From positions 1-64,000 of the forward strand of contig NZ_JIBT01000003.1 in NCBI RefSeq assembly GCF_001039575.1: a DNA stretch of 64,000 nucleotides. Direction: 5' to 3'. The stretch is from Halomonas sp. PR-M31 (GTDB taxonomy: Bacteria > Pseudomonadota > Gammaproteobacteria > Pseudomonadales > Halomonadaceae). The position numbers and the translations under genes are program-made. The notes under the pieces are model-generated. The model was not told the DNA's origin. It worked only from the letters and a program-made list of their open reading frames with translations, and made no database searches. This document shows, in pieces, positions 46,121 to 55,338 of this stretch (the first letter of the stretch is position 1; every line of letters starts with the position of its first letter).

Positions 46121-48706
46121 ATGGCCGAAGATAAACAGCAAACATCTTCATCGTCGAAGGACTTGGATGAACTGCTCTCAAGCGATACGGGAGCCCGCAC
46201 GCTCAGTGGTATGCCCAACAAGCTGTTTCTGGGTCTTGCGACTGCCTGGTCACTATTTCAGCTATGGATAGCGTCACCAATCCCTTACATGGTGGGCTTT
46301 GGTGTCTTCAGCGCAACCGAAACGCGTTCTATCCATTTGACCTTTGCACTATTTCTGGCCTACATGGCCTATCCCGCGCTCAAACGCTCGCCTCGGGACC
46401 GAGTGCCTCTTCTGGACTGGATATTAGGCGCCGCCGCGGCGTTTGCTGCAGCCTATATCTATATTTTCTATGATCAGCTATCCCAGCGCCCTGGAGCGCC
46501 AATCCTGCAGGATGTCATCGTGGGGGTGATGGGGCTGATACTGCTGCTCGAGGGTACCCGGCGTGCGCTTGGCCCGCCCTTGATGATCGTGGCCCTGGTG
46601 TTTCTGGTCTATTCCCTTGCCGGCCCTTACATGCCTGCCATGCTGGCCCACCAAGGGGTGAGTCTGTATGGCCTGGTCAATCATCAGTGGCTGACGACCC
46701 AAGGGGTCTTCGGTATCGCCCTGGGGGTATCGACCAGCTTCGTCTTTCTGTTCGTGCTGTTTGGCGCCTTGCTGGAAAAGGCTGGCGCAGGTAATTACTT
46801 CATCAAGGTGGCATTTTCTCTGCTGGGTCACTATCGCGGCGGACCAGCCAAGGCAGCGGTAGTGGCTTCGGGCATGACCGGGTTGATCTCGGGTTCCTCC
46901 ATTGCCAATACGGTGACCACCGGCACCTTCACCATTCCCATGATGAAGCGCGTGGGGTTTTCCGCCGAGAAGGCCGGCGCGGTTGAGGTGGCCTCTTCCG
47001 TCAACGGCCAGATCATGCCGCCGGTCATGGGGGCTGCCGCTTTTTTGATGGTGGAATATGTCGGGATTTCCTACGTTGAAGTCATCAAGCATGCTTTTTT
47101 GCCGGCGCTGATCTCCTATATCGCCCTGGTTTATATCGTCCATCTCGAAGCGCTCAAGGCAGGGATGAAGGGGCTTGAAAGCAGTAACCCACCCAAGCCC
47201 TTGTTGCGTAAGGCGATCGGCTTTTTGACCGGTCTGCTGCTGCTAATGGCCTTGTCCTTTGCCGTCTATTACGGCCTGGGCTGGCTAAAACCTATTCTGG
47301 GGGATTCAACGCCTTGGGTAGTGTCCGTGGTTCTGACTATCGTCTATGTACTGCTGCTGAAACTGGGAGCGCAGTATCCTGAGCTTCAGGTAGACAACCC
47401 CAACGATGACATTACCGAGTTACCCCAGACCAAGCCCACGGTCATGGTCGGGTTGCACTACATCCTGCCTGTCATCGTGCTGGTGTGGTGTCTGATGGTG
47501 GAGCGGCTATCCCCAGGGCTTTCTGCCTTCTGGGCCACCATGTTGATGATTTTCATCATGATCACCCAGCGCCCCATCACTGCGCTTTTTCGCGGTCAAA
47601 GCGACATGGCGTCAGATATCAAGCGTGGCTTTATCGAACTGTGGGATGGATTGATTGCCGGCGCGCGCAACATGATCGGCATCGGGATTGCCACTGCGGC
47701 GGCGGGTATCATCGTCGGGGCAGTCTCTCAAACGGGTGTGGGTCTGGTATTGGCGGATCTAGTCGAAACCCTGTCCATGGGCAATCTGCTGTTGATCCTG
47801 TTGCTCACCGCCGTGCTCAGCTTGATTCTCGGCATGGGATTGCCGACTACCGCCAATTACATCGTGGTGTCGGCGCTGCTTGCGCCAGTCGTGGTCTCCC
47901 TCGGTCAGCAGAACGGCCTGATCGTGCCGCTGATCGCCGTGCATCTGTTCGTGTTCTATTTCGGCATCATGGCGGATGTCACGCCGCCAGTAGGGCTTGC
48001 ATCCTTTGCGGCCGCGGCGATCTCGGGAGGGGATCCGATTCGAACCGGCTTCCAGGCGTTTTACTATAGCCTGCGCACCGCGGCACTCCCGTTCCTGTTC
48101 ATCTTCAACACCGAGCTGCTGCTGATCGACGTGAGCCCTTTACAGGGCGTGGTGATATTCATTGTTGCGACTTTTGCGATGCTGGTCTTCGCTGCAGCGA
48201 CCCAGGGCTACATGCTGACGCGCAATCGCTGGTATGAAAGCCTGTTGTTGTTGCTGGTGGCCTTCACGCTGTTCCGGCCCGGTTTCTGGATGGACATGAT
48301 TCATGATCCTTACCGCGACATACCGCCGAGCCAGTTCGAGCAGGCCCTGGGCGATGTGGACAAGAACAGCAACCTGCGCGTGCGTATCGATGGTCTCGAT
48401 GCCTATGGCAATCCCACCAGCTTCGTGGTGCTGGTACCGGTACCCGACGGTGATACAGGGGCCAAACGTATGGAAAACCTCGGACTTGAGCTGATGCAGG
48501 AGGACGATCGTACGCTGGTGGACATGACCACGTTCGGCAGTCAAGCCGAGGAGCTGGGCTTTGAATTCGATCAGGAGATCGTATCGGTCAGAGCGCCGGT
48601 GGAGCGCTGGGACAAGGAGTGGATGTGGATTCCGGGACTTGCGGTATTTGCTCTAGTCGTACTGCTGCAGCGACGTCGTCGTCGTACACAGAAGGCAACC
48701 GCCTGA
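46121..48706 (+). CDS. TRAP transporter fused permease (4TM/12TM, TAXI type)
   Basis: DctQ- and DctM-like parts joined in one chain, 861 residues, as usual for TAXI systems. Landmarks are VGVMGLILLLEGTRRALG, FIKVAFSLLGHYRGGPAKAAVVASGMTGLISGSSIANTVTTG, the loop FFGIMADVTPPVGLASFAAAAISGGDPI, and a long C-terminal soluble segment (residues about 720-830) before a last helix and basic tail QRRRRRTQKATA. Confidence 0.94.
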   Translation: MAEDKQQTSSSSKDLDELLSSDTGARTLSGMPNKLFLGLATAWSLFQLWIASPIPYMVGFGVFSATETRSIHLTFALFLAYMAYPALKRSPRDRVPLLDWILGAAAAFAAAYIYIFYDQLSQRPGAPILQDVIVGVMGLILLLEGTRRALGPPLMIVALVFLVYSLAGPYMPAMLAHQGVSLYGLVNHQWLTTQGVFGIALGVSTSFVFLFVLFGALLEKAGAGNYFIKVAFSLLGHYRGGPAKAAVVASGMTGLISGSSIANTVTTGTFTIPMMKRVGFSAEKAGAVEVASSVNGQIMPPVMGAAAFLMVEYVGISYVEVIKHAFLPALISYIALVYIVHLEALKAGMKGLESSNPPKPLLRKAIGFLTGLLLLMALSFAVYYGLGWLKPILGDSTPWVVSVVLTIVYVLLLKLGAQYPELQVDNPNDDITELPQTKPTVMVGLHYILPVIVLVWCLMVERLSPGLSAFWATMLMIFIMITQRPITALFRGQSDMASDIKRGFIELWDGLIAGARNMIGIGIATAAAGIIVGAVSQTGVGLVLADLVETLSMGNLLLILLLTAVLSLILGMGLPTTANYIVVSALLAPVVVSLGQQNGLIVPLIAVHLFVFYFGIMADVTPPVGLASFAAAAISGGDPIRTGFQAFYYSLRTAALPFLFIFNTELLLIDVSPLQGVVIFIVATFAMLVFAAATQGYMLTRNRWYESLLLLLVAFTLFRPGFWMDMIHDPYRDIPPSQFEQALGDVDKNSNLRVRIDGLDAYGNPTSFVVLVPVPDGDTGAKRMENLGLELMQEDDRTLVDMTTFGSQAEELGFEFDQEIVSVRAPVERWDKEWMWIPGLAVFALVVLLQRRRRRTQKATA

Positions 48707-48721
48707 TAGGAGGAAACGACC

Positions 48722-49150
48722 ATGCATAAGAAGATCGTATTGCCCATTGATCTCGACGCCGCTGAATCCTGGAAGAGAGCCTTGCCGGAAGCGTTGGCAC
48801 TGTGCAAGGCGTTCGGCGCCGAACTCTTCGTCGTTACCGTTTTGCCGGATTATCGCATGCCGTTGGTGGGAAGTTATTTCCCTGCGGATTTTCAGACGAA
48901 GGCACATAAGTTGCTGTCTGACACCCAGCAGACGTTCGTGGAAAAGCATGTTCCGGCTGAGATCAAGACTCACTGCATGATCGTCGATGGTTCTCCCTAT
49001 GAGGGCATCATCAAATCGGTCAAGGCAGTAGGCGCCGATCTGGTCGTCATGGCGTCCCATAACAAGCGCCGCTTGGCGGATTATCTGTTAGGCCCCAACG
49101 CCGAGCACGTCATGCGCCACGCAGGCGTATCGGTGCTGATCGTTCGCTAG
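48722..49150 (+). CDS. Universal stress protein (UspA/TeaD-like)
   Basis: 142 residues, single Usp domain. KIVLPIDLDAAESWKRALPEAL at the N-terminus and the ATP-binding GADLVVMASHNKRRLADYLLGPNAEHVMRHAGVSVLIV at the C-terminus. Follows the TRAP permease after 15 bases with AGGAGG. In Halomonas elongata a Usp protein (TeaD) adjusts a TRAP importer; the same layout suggests this one tunes its TAXI neighbour. Confidence 0.9.
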   Translation: MHKKIVLPIDLDAAESWKRALPEALALCKAFGAELFVVTVLPDYRMPLVGSYFPADFQTKAHKLLSDTQQTFVEKHVPAEIKTHCMIVDGSPYEGIIKSVKAVGADLVVMASHNKRRLADYLLGPNAEHVMRHAGVSVLIVR

Positions 49151-49170
49151 AGTGTCACGACGCTAATGAT

Positions 49171-49202
49171 GCCCGGCAGTTTTGAGCTGTCGGGCGTTTT
49201 TT
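49171..49202 (+). terminator. Terminator of the TAXI TRAP-usp operon
   Basis: Stem GCCCGGCAG / CTGTCGGGC (one GU pair) with loop TTTTGAG, then GTTTTTT. Confidence 0.9.
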
Positions 49203-49444
49203 GTGCCTTGCCACGAGCCATTCGTTGAAAGTGCGAAGTCCTCAAGGCATTCATGCAGCGATCCGCAAGGTCGACTATAGTGAAAATAGGCATGCTGGCG
49301 ACCGGCGTATCCCATTGCTCCAACACGCTCCTGATACCCTTTGATATGCCGCTCCCATCGTCCTGAACAAGCCATCCGCATGTGGAGGATCGTATCCAGA
49401 CGGATGAGTCCGGCAATAAGCAGTCAGTGTTAAGGGGTAGCGCT

Positions 49445-50248
49445 ATGATGGTGGATACCAAGAAGAACACGCCAGCCACGCAAGCCAGCACGCAGTTGAT
49501 CATTAATCACATTGATATTGACAGGCCAAGACAATGGCTGATTGCAGGAATCAACGACTTTCGTCAGGCCATGACGGTCAGTTTGTCCTACGGGTTGTTT
49601 TGGGTCGGTATCAGTCTGGCAGTCACATTCGGAGCTTACAGACTGGGTTTATGGCACTGGCTGTTGCCCTTGATAGCAGGCTTCATGTTTCTTGGCCCAT
49701 TGGTAGCAGTGGGATCCTATGGAATCAGTCGCCGCCTCAGCAATGGACGCACTCCCACCTTCGCCGATGCCTTTGGGGCATGGACCTCTCATACCGGGCA
49801 ACTGGCCATGATGGGGTTGATGATGATGATTTTCTTCATCATCTGGATTCGGGTGGCGACACTGCTGTTTGCGCTGTTCTTCGGTCTCAATGTGCCGAGC
49901 CCGATCGACTTATATTCCGCCTTGTTCACGACGCCTGAAGGTTTAGGGATGTTGCTGGTAGGCACTGCATTCGGTGGTGTGCTGGCCTTTGGTGCTTTTT
50001 CCATCAGCGTGGTCGCCATCCCGACCCTGATGGATCGTGATCTCACCTTCATGGAAGGTATCGAAGCCAGCGTCAAGAGCGTGGCTCGCAATTTTCGTCC
50101 CATGCTGCTATGGGCCGCGATACTGACCGGCTGCACCATCATTGGCGTGGCAACGTTTTATATCGGGCTTGCAGTGATTCTGCCGGTGTTGGGTCATGCA
50201 AGCTGGCATGCCTATGAAGATCTGGTGGGGGTGGAAAACAAGATGTAA
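49445..50248 (+). CDS. DUF2189 family membrane protein
   Basis: 267 residues (ATG at 49445; a second ATG follows at once). A hydrophilic N-terminus ending HIDIDRPRQWLIAGINDFRQAM is followed by several membrane segments: LFWVGISLAVTFGAYRLGLW, LLPLIAGFMFLGPLVAVGSYGIS, MMGLMMMIFFIIWIRVATLLF and so on. Matches DUF2189. Function unknown; monocistronic, with a hairpin after it. Confidence 0.85.
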   Translation: MMVDTKKNTPATQASTQLIINHIDIDRPRQWLIAGINDFRQAMTVSLSYGLFWVGISLAVTFGAYRLGLWHWLLPLIAGFMFLGPLVAVGSYGISRRLSNGRTPTFADAFGAWTSHTGQLAMMGLMMMIFFIIWIRVATLLFALFFGLNVPSPIDLYSALFTTPEGLGMLLVGTAFGGVLAFGAFSISVVAIPTLMDRDLTFMEGIEASVKSVARNFRPMLLWAAILTGCTIIGVATFYIGLAVILPVLGHASWHAYEDLVGVENKM

Positions 50249-50271
50249 AAGCTATCACTTTTCTTCCTGTA

Positions 50272-50306
50272 AACGGTCATCGCTTCTCTTTTGCGATGGC
50301 CGTTTT
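50272..50306 (+). terminator. Terminator after the DUF2189 gene
   Basis: Stem AACGGTCATCGC / GCGATGGCCGTT (one GU pair) followed by a short T run. Confidence 0.75.
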
Positions 50307-50522
50307 GCTACTGTGCTTGAAACAGAGGACACTGATTCTGGCATATTGTCTTTATTCATCTATTCTTGAAGGTGGCTTGATGTAAGCACGAACAAGAGTG
50401 GCAGAAACTTAATATCTAAGAATGATTAAGACGTAATAAAAACGCAAAAATTACTGAGGTTAAGGTTTTCTTGTTGTAATTGGCTTATGAAGAACTTGTG
50501 AGTCGTACAAGGAGGTTGCTCT

Positions 50523-52138
50523 ATGGGCAACACGGCGTTGCGCAGCATTTCGCAAGAAATGGTCCCCGTCGATGTGGATACGGATGATCCACTTGTAAAG
50601 GACCAGCAAAAAATCGCATTACCCGCCGTCATTGAAAAGGCGGCTAGAGCAAGAACTATTCCCAGGCGTATCGAGAAAAAAGACGAGAGCAGATATGACG
50701 TCTTGTACGTCACGCCGGAAATCGCCGATCTGGTCAAGGTAGGAGGATTGGGGGACGTCTCATCGGCGTTGCCTCGTGCACTTCGTTTACGTCACGACGT
50801 GCGGGTTCTGCTACCGGCCTATCGTGAAGTCATTCAATCCGATCGCAAGATCGAAGTGGTGGGGCACCTGCCAGCCCTAGCCGACATTCCTGCCTGCGAC
50901 ATCGGTCAAATCACCTATCCCGATGGCTGATCCTCTATGTGTTGCTGTGCCCCGAGCTCTATGAGCGCGAGGGCAATCCTTATTGCGACGACTCAGGAAT
51001 CGGGTGGGAAGACAACGACATACGCTTTGCGCGTTTGAGTCTTGCGGCGGCCGAAATCGCCGCGGGTAACGCCGGGCTCAACTGGTGCCCTCAGCTTCTG
51101 CATCTCAACGATTGGACCTGCGGGCTGACCGCAGGCTATCTGCACTGGTGGGGGGAATCGACGCCCTGCATTTTCACCATTCACAACCTTGCCTATCAGG
51201 GCGTATTCGATGCGTCTCGCTGCAAAACCCTCGGCGTGCCGGAAGAGGCCATGACCATCGACGGGGTGGAATATCACGGCCAGCTCTCCTACATGAAGGC
51301 AGGTATTGCCTATTCAGGTCGAGTGACCACGGTCAGTGCCACCTATGCTCAGGAGATCACTACGCCGGAATTTGGCTGCGGACTCGAAGGGTTGCTGAGT
51401 ACCAAAGCCGAGCAAGGACGTCTTGTGGGCATACCCAATGGCATTGATGAAAGCTGGGACCCGCGTACCGATGCCCATCTGGTAAGGGCATTTGCCAAGA
51501 ACGATTGGCGTGGCAAGCGCGCCAACGCCAATTACGTACGTCAGCTGTTTGGCTTGGCAATATGCACCGGGCCGCTATTCGCCGTGGTCTCCCGTCTTGT
51601 GCATCAGAAAGGTATCGATCTCACCGTGGGCGTAGCGGAGTCCATCATTCGCCGAGGAGGGCAGATCGTATTCATCGGGCGCGGTGAACGTGGGTTCGAG
51701 CGTGCGCTGTGCAATCTGGCGGATCGGTTCCCTGGCGCGATCGGCGTCAATATCGGCTTCGATGAAGGGGAGGCGCGCTGTATCTACGCCGGCAGCGATT
51801 TTCTGCTGATGCCGTCGCGTTTCGAGCCCTGCGGGTTGAGTCAGATGTACGCCCAGCGCTTTGGCTCGCTACCCATCGCCCACCGTACCGGAGGCCTGGT
51901 GGATACCATTGAGGATGGGGTGACCGGTTTTCTGTTCGATGAAGTGACCTTTGCCAGCTATATGCATGCCATCGATCGCGCTTTCAAAGTCTTTCGTGCC
52001 ACGGATCTGTTCTACGCCATGCGTCGTGCGGCCATGGCAGGTCGTTATCATTGGCATCAGTCCATCGAACCTTATAACCAGCTTTACAGTGTGACCCTTG
52101 ACGAAACGGAGTCTCCTTATGGGCAAGCTGTCAATTGA
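50523..52138 (+). CDS. glgA: Glycogen/alpha-glucan synthase GlgA (frameshifted)
   Basis: GT5 enzyme that adds glucose from a nucleotide sugar to alpha-1,4-glucan. KVGGLGDV lies at residues 72-79, about 57 residues later than in E. coli, so there is an N-terminal extension. Strong AAGGAGG ribosome binding site. The frame breaks after QITYPDG at about 50927; adding one C (GGCTGATC to GGCCTGATC) gives DGLILYVLLCPELYEREG, the normal family sequence. The C-terminus keeps HQKGIDL and PSRFEPCGLSQMYAQRFGSLPI. About 538 residues when restored. First gene of the trehalose/glucan operon; overlaps the glgB-like gene by 20 bases. Confidence 0.93.
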
Positions 52139-53516
52139 CGTGACGCTACAAATGGACAAGGAGTCGCCCACGCCCAATCGAAGAGCCGCCTCGAGTCTGC
52201 CACAGCTTCTGCCGCCTTTGGCGCCGACGGATCGCTGGTATGACGGCCAGTGGCTGTTGCGTCGAAGCCGTCAGGATTTTACCTCGGCACCCCTGTCCAT
52301 TTATCGCTTCAGCCCACTGGGATGGTACCTGGATGAAACGGGAAACCCCTTGTCCTGGATGGCGCTGATCGATCGTCTTTTGCCCTATGTGGCGGATCTT
52401 GGTTTCACTCATATCGCGTTGACCGATGTGAACGTGCAGCACGTCAACGATGAAGCATTTGCCACTTTCATTCTTGCCTGCCATGAAAGTGATATCGGCG
52501 TAATACTGGACTGGAACGTCGCTTCGGATACGCCATACGCAACCGGCGACGACAGTCAGACCTTTGCTGTCATGCTTCATCAGGTACTCGAGTGGGTCGA
52601 GCGCTATCATCTCGATGGCCTTCATCTAAAGGAGCGCGCCGAGCAGACCGGCGACGGTCTCATCGAGCACTTGATACAGGGCATCACCAAGCGGCGCCAC
52701 GACGTTCTCATCTTGATCGATCGCCCGGTAGACATGCCGGTTCATCTGTTGACCCGGGTATTGATATGCAATACGCACTGGTCGCGCAATACCTTGAATT
52801 ATCTAAGCGTGCCCACGAAGTGGCGTGGCCGGGAACACCATTTGCTGCATGAAAGCCTGGGCACGGCCTTTAACATGCATTTTCTTTTGCCACTGCTCGA
52901 AGAATCATCGAGTCACGAGCCACAAAGCTGGTTCGATCGCATGCCGGGAGACCCTTGGCAGAAGTTTGCCAACCTGCGTGCCGCCATGAGCTACATGTGG
53001 GCGCATCCTGGCAAGAAGCTTCTGGGCATGGGCAGCGAGTTCGCCCAGGGACCGGTATGGCAGCCCGGTAGATCCCTCGACTGGGGATTGCTGGATCAAA
53101 CTTTTCATGCGGGCATGCTGCGACTGGTGGCGGATCTCAACCGACTGTATGGCAATGAGTCGGCGCTTTATGAATGCGACATCGAATCCAGCAGTTTTAC
53201 CTGGGTAATCGGCGACGACGTCACCAATAGCGTCATCGCTTTTCTGCGTTATGGTGCCGAAGGCACCGCGCCGTTGTTAGTGGTCATCAATTTCACGCCC
53301 AACGTGCTCGAGAATTATCGCATCGGTGTGCCGACCCTGGGGGCCTGGCACGAAGTGCTCAACAGCGATAGCGTTTTTTATGGTGGCTCCAACGTGGGCA
53401 ACGCCAATGGCGTCGAGGCCCTGCTGGAGCCAAGCCATGGTTACCCGGTATCAATATCATTGACCCTGCCGCCCTTGGCGGCGTTGTTCTTGAGACAAGG
53501 AGATTGGCCGGCATGA
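52119..53516 (+). CDS. GlgB-like protein without catalytic residues (predicted pseudoenzyme)
   Basis: The C-terminal half is unmistakably 1,4-alpha-glucan branching enzyme: FDRMPGDPWQKFANLRA, WAHPGKKLLGMGSEFAQG, SLDWGLL, NFTPNVLENYRIGVP and SLTLPPLAALFL. The N-terminal CBM48 region is missing and the GH13 conserved regions are changed. The nucleophile Asp of region II is K171 (LDGLHLK), the acid/base Glu of region III is D201 (LILIDRP), and His-Asp of region IV are E261-E262 (LPLLEES). The region I motif is also lost. Start ATG 52119, GGAG seven bases upstream, 465 residues. A later ATG at 52152 is possible. It cannot be a normal branching enzyme; it may bind glucan or regulate its neighbours. 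Confidence 0.85.
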   Translation: MGKLSIDVTLQMDKESPTPNRRAASSLPQLLPPLAPTDRWYDGQWLLRRSRQDFTSAPLSIYRFSPLGWYLDETGNPLSWMALIDRLLPYVADLGFTHIALTDVNVQHVNDEAFATFILACHESDIGVILDWNVASDTPYATGDDSQTFAVMLHQVLEWVERYHLDGLHLKERAEQTGDGLIEHLIQGITKRRHDVLILIDRPVDMPVHLLTRVLICNTHWSRNTLNYLSVPTKWRGREHHLLHESLGTAFNMHFLLPLLEESSSHEPQSWFDRMPGDPWQKFANLRAAMSYMWAHPGKKLLGMGSEFAQGPVWQPGRSLDWGLLDQTFHAGMLRLVADLNRLYGNESALYECDIESSSFTWVIGDDVTNSVIAFLRYGAEGTAPLLVVINFTPNVLENYRIGVPTLGAWHEVLNSDSVFYGGSNVGNANGVEALLEPSHGYPVSISLTLPPLAALFLRQGDWPA

Positions 53517-55333
53517 ATACGGACGACACACCTGCGGCCAGGTTTCGGTTTGCTCCTTGCTTCGGCGCTCAGTTACAGGACGATGGTCGAACATGCTTTA
53601 CGCTATGGGCGCCAACCGCAGATAAGGTGTGGCTCGAGATCGAAGGAAGCGACAGCCAGGCCATGCAGGCCATGCAAGACGGCCATTATCAGCTGAGCGT
53701 TCAATGCTCGGCAGGAGCGGGTTATCGCTACCGGGTGTTCAACGACGAACACGGCCAGGGGCTTGCCATCCCCGATCCTGCATCTCGCGCCCAGCATGAG
53801 GATATCGACGGCCCCAGTCTGGTGGTCGATCCCGAGCGTTACGGCTGGCGTCACCCTCAGTGGCAAGGTCGACCCTGGCACGAAAGCGTCATCTACGAAC
53901 TGCATGTGGGAACCCTTGGCGGCTTTGAAGGGGTGCGTCAGCGTCTGGCCTATCTTGCTTCTCTGGGCGTGACCGCCATTGAGCTGATGCCGGTGGCGGA
54001 GTTCCCCGGTGGGCGCAACTGGGGCTACGATGGGGTGCTGCCCTATGCGGTGGAAGCCTCCTATGGCGATCCGGATGAGTTGAAAGCATTGATCGACGAG
54101 GCCCACGGTCATGGACTGATGGTGTATCTCGATGTCGTCTACAACCATTTCGGCCCGGATGGCAACTATCTGGCCGCCTACGCCGGCACCTTTTTCCGTA
54201 AAGATCTGCCCACCCCCTGGGGCGCTGCCATCGATTTTCGTAAGCCCCAGGTGCGCCGCTACTTCATTGACAATGCCTTGATGTGGCTACTGGAATATCG
54301 CTTCGATGGACTGCGCTTCGATGCGGTGCATGCCATTGGCGAACAGGATTTTCTCGTCGAGATGGGCCAGGAGATTCGCAAGCGGGTCGAGCCGGGGCGC
54401 CATGTACATCTAATGCTCGAGAACGAGAGCAATCAGGCCAGCTTGCTCGATCCGACGCTGTTCGACGCCCAGTGGAATGACGACTGGCATAACGTCATGC
54501 ATGTGCTGCTCACCGGCGAATATGAAGGGTATTACAGCGATTTTACCGAAGATGCTACCCAGCGTCTGGCACGCTGCCTGAGTGAAGGCTTCATCTATCA
54601 AGGCGAGACGACCCGCGGCGGTTATGTCCGGGGCGAGCCCAGCACCCATCTGCCTCCCAGCGCCTTCGTGATCTTTCTGCAGAACCACGATCAGATCGGC
54701 AATCGGGCCTTGGGAGAACGGCTCGGGCTACTGACCGACCCCAAGGCCCTGGTCGCGGCAACGGTACCCTTGTTGCTGTCGCCGATGATCCCGCTTCTGT
54801 TCATGGGAGAGGAGTGGGGGTCGACGCAGCCTTTTTGCTTTTTCACCTCTCATCATGGCGAGCTTGCCGAGGCGGTACGTAAAGGCCGGCGCAGCGAATT
54901 TGCCGCCTTTAGCGCCTTTAGCGACCCGGCCACTCGAGAAGCGATCCCGGACCCCAACGATCGACAGACCTTCGTCGATTCCATTCCGGATTTCGATTAC
55001 CGGGAAACGCCGGTTCATGACGAGTGGCTGGCGCGTTATCGAAGGCTGCTGGCATTGCGCCAAAGTCAGATCGTGCCACGCTTGCCTGGAGCCGTTGCCG
55101 AAGGTGTCGAGGTACTGGCAGAAAAAGCGTTGCTTGCCCGGTGGCGTATGAATGACGACAGCCAACTCATCATTGCCCTGAATCTGGGAGGGAATAGCGT
55201 CGCAGTGGATGGCCTGGCGACGATGTCAGGGCTTCTTCATGAAACCCAGGAAGGGATAGCAGCGAGCGCCCAGGAAGGTTGGCTCCAAACCTATAGCGCC
55301 GCTGCCTGGTTGCACACCAAAACGCAAGGATGA
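53513..55333 (+). CDS. treZ: Malto-oligosyltrehalose trehalohydrolase TreZ
   Basis: GH13 enzyme that releases trehalose from malto-oligosyltrehalose made by TreY. The N-terminal module has FTLWAPTADKVWLEIEG; then VIYELHVGTLGGFEGVRQRL, YNHFGPDGNYL, catalytic D270 in FDGLRFDAVHAI, E303 in LMLENES and D393 in FLQNHDQIGNR. 606 residues from the ATG at 53513, which overlaps the previous stop (ATGA). Intact and expected to be active. Confidence 0.95.
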   Translation: MNTDDTPAARFRFAPCFGAQLQDDGRTCFTLWAPTADKVWLEIEGSDSQAMQAMQDGHYQLSVQCSAGAGYRYRVFNDEHGQGLAIPDPASRAQHEDIDGPSLVVDPERYGWRHPQWQGRPWHESVIYELHVGTLGGFEGVRQRLAYLASLGVTAIELMPVAEFPGGRNWGYDGVLPYAVEASYGDPDELKALIDEAHGHGLMVYLDVVYNHFGPDGNYLAAYAGTFFRKDLPTPWGAAIDFRKPQVRRYFIDNALMWLLEYRFDGLRFDAVHAIGEQDFLVEMGQEIRKRVEPGRHVHLMLENESNQASLLDPTLFDAQWNDDWHNVMHVLLTGEYEGYYSDFTEDATQRLARCLSEGFIYQGETTRGGYVRGEPSTHLPPSAFVIFLQNHDQIGNRALGERLGLLTDPKALVAATVPLLLSPMIPLLFMGEEWGSTQPFCFFTSHHGELAEAVRKGRRSEFAAFSAFSDPATREAIPDPNDRQTFVDSIPDFDYRETPVHDEWLARYRRLLALRQSQIVPRLPGAVAEGVEVLAEKALLARWRMNDDSQLIIALNLGGNSVAVDGLATMSGLLHETQEGIAASAQEGWLQTYSAAAWLHTKTQG

Positions 55334-55338
55334 CGGGC

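Noticed and set aside
52119-53516. Calling the GlgB-like protein a functional branching enzyme
   Set aside because: The C-terminal homology is strong, but the nucleophile, the acid/base and the His-Asp pair are all replaced, and the N-terminal module is missing.
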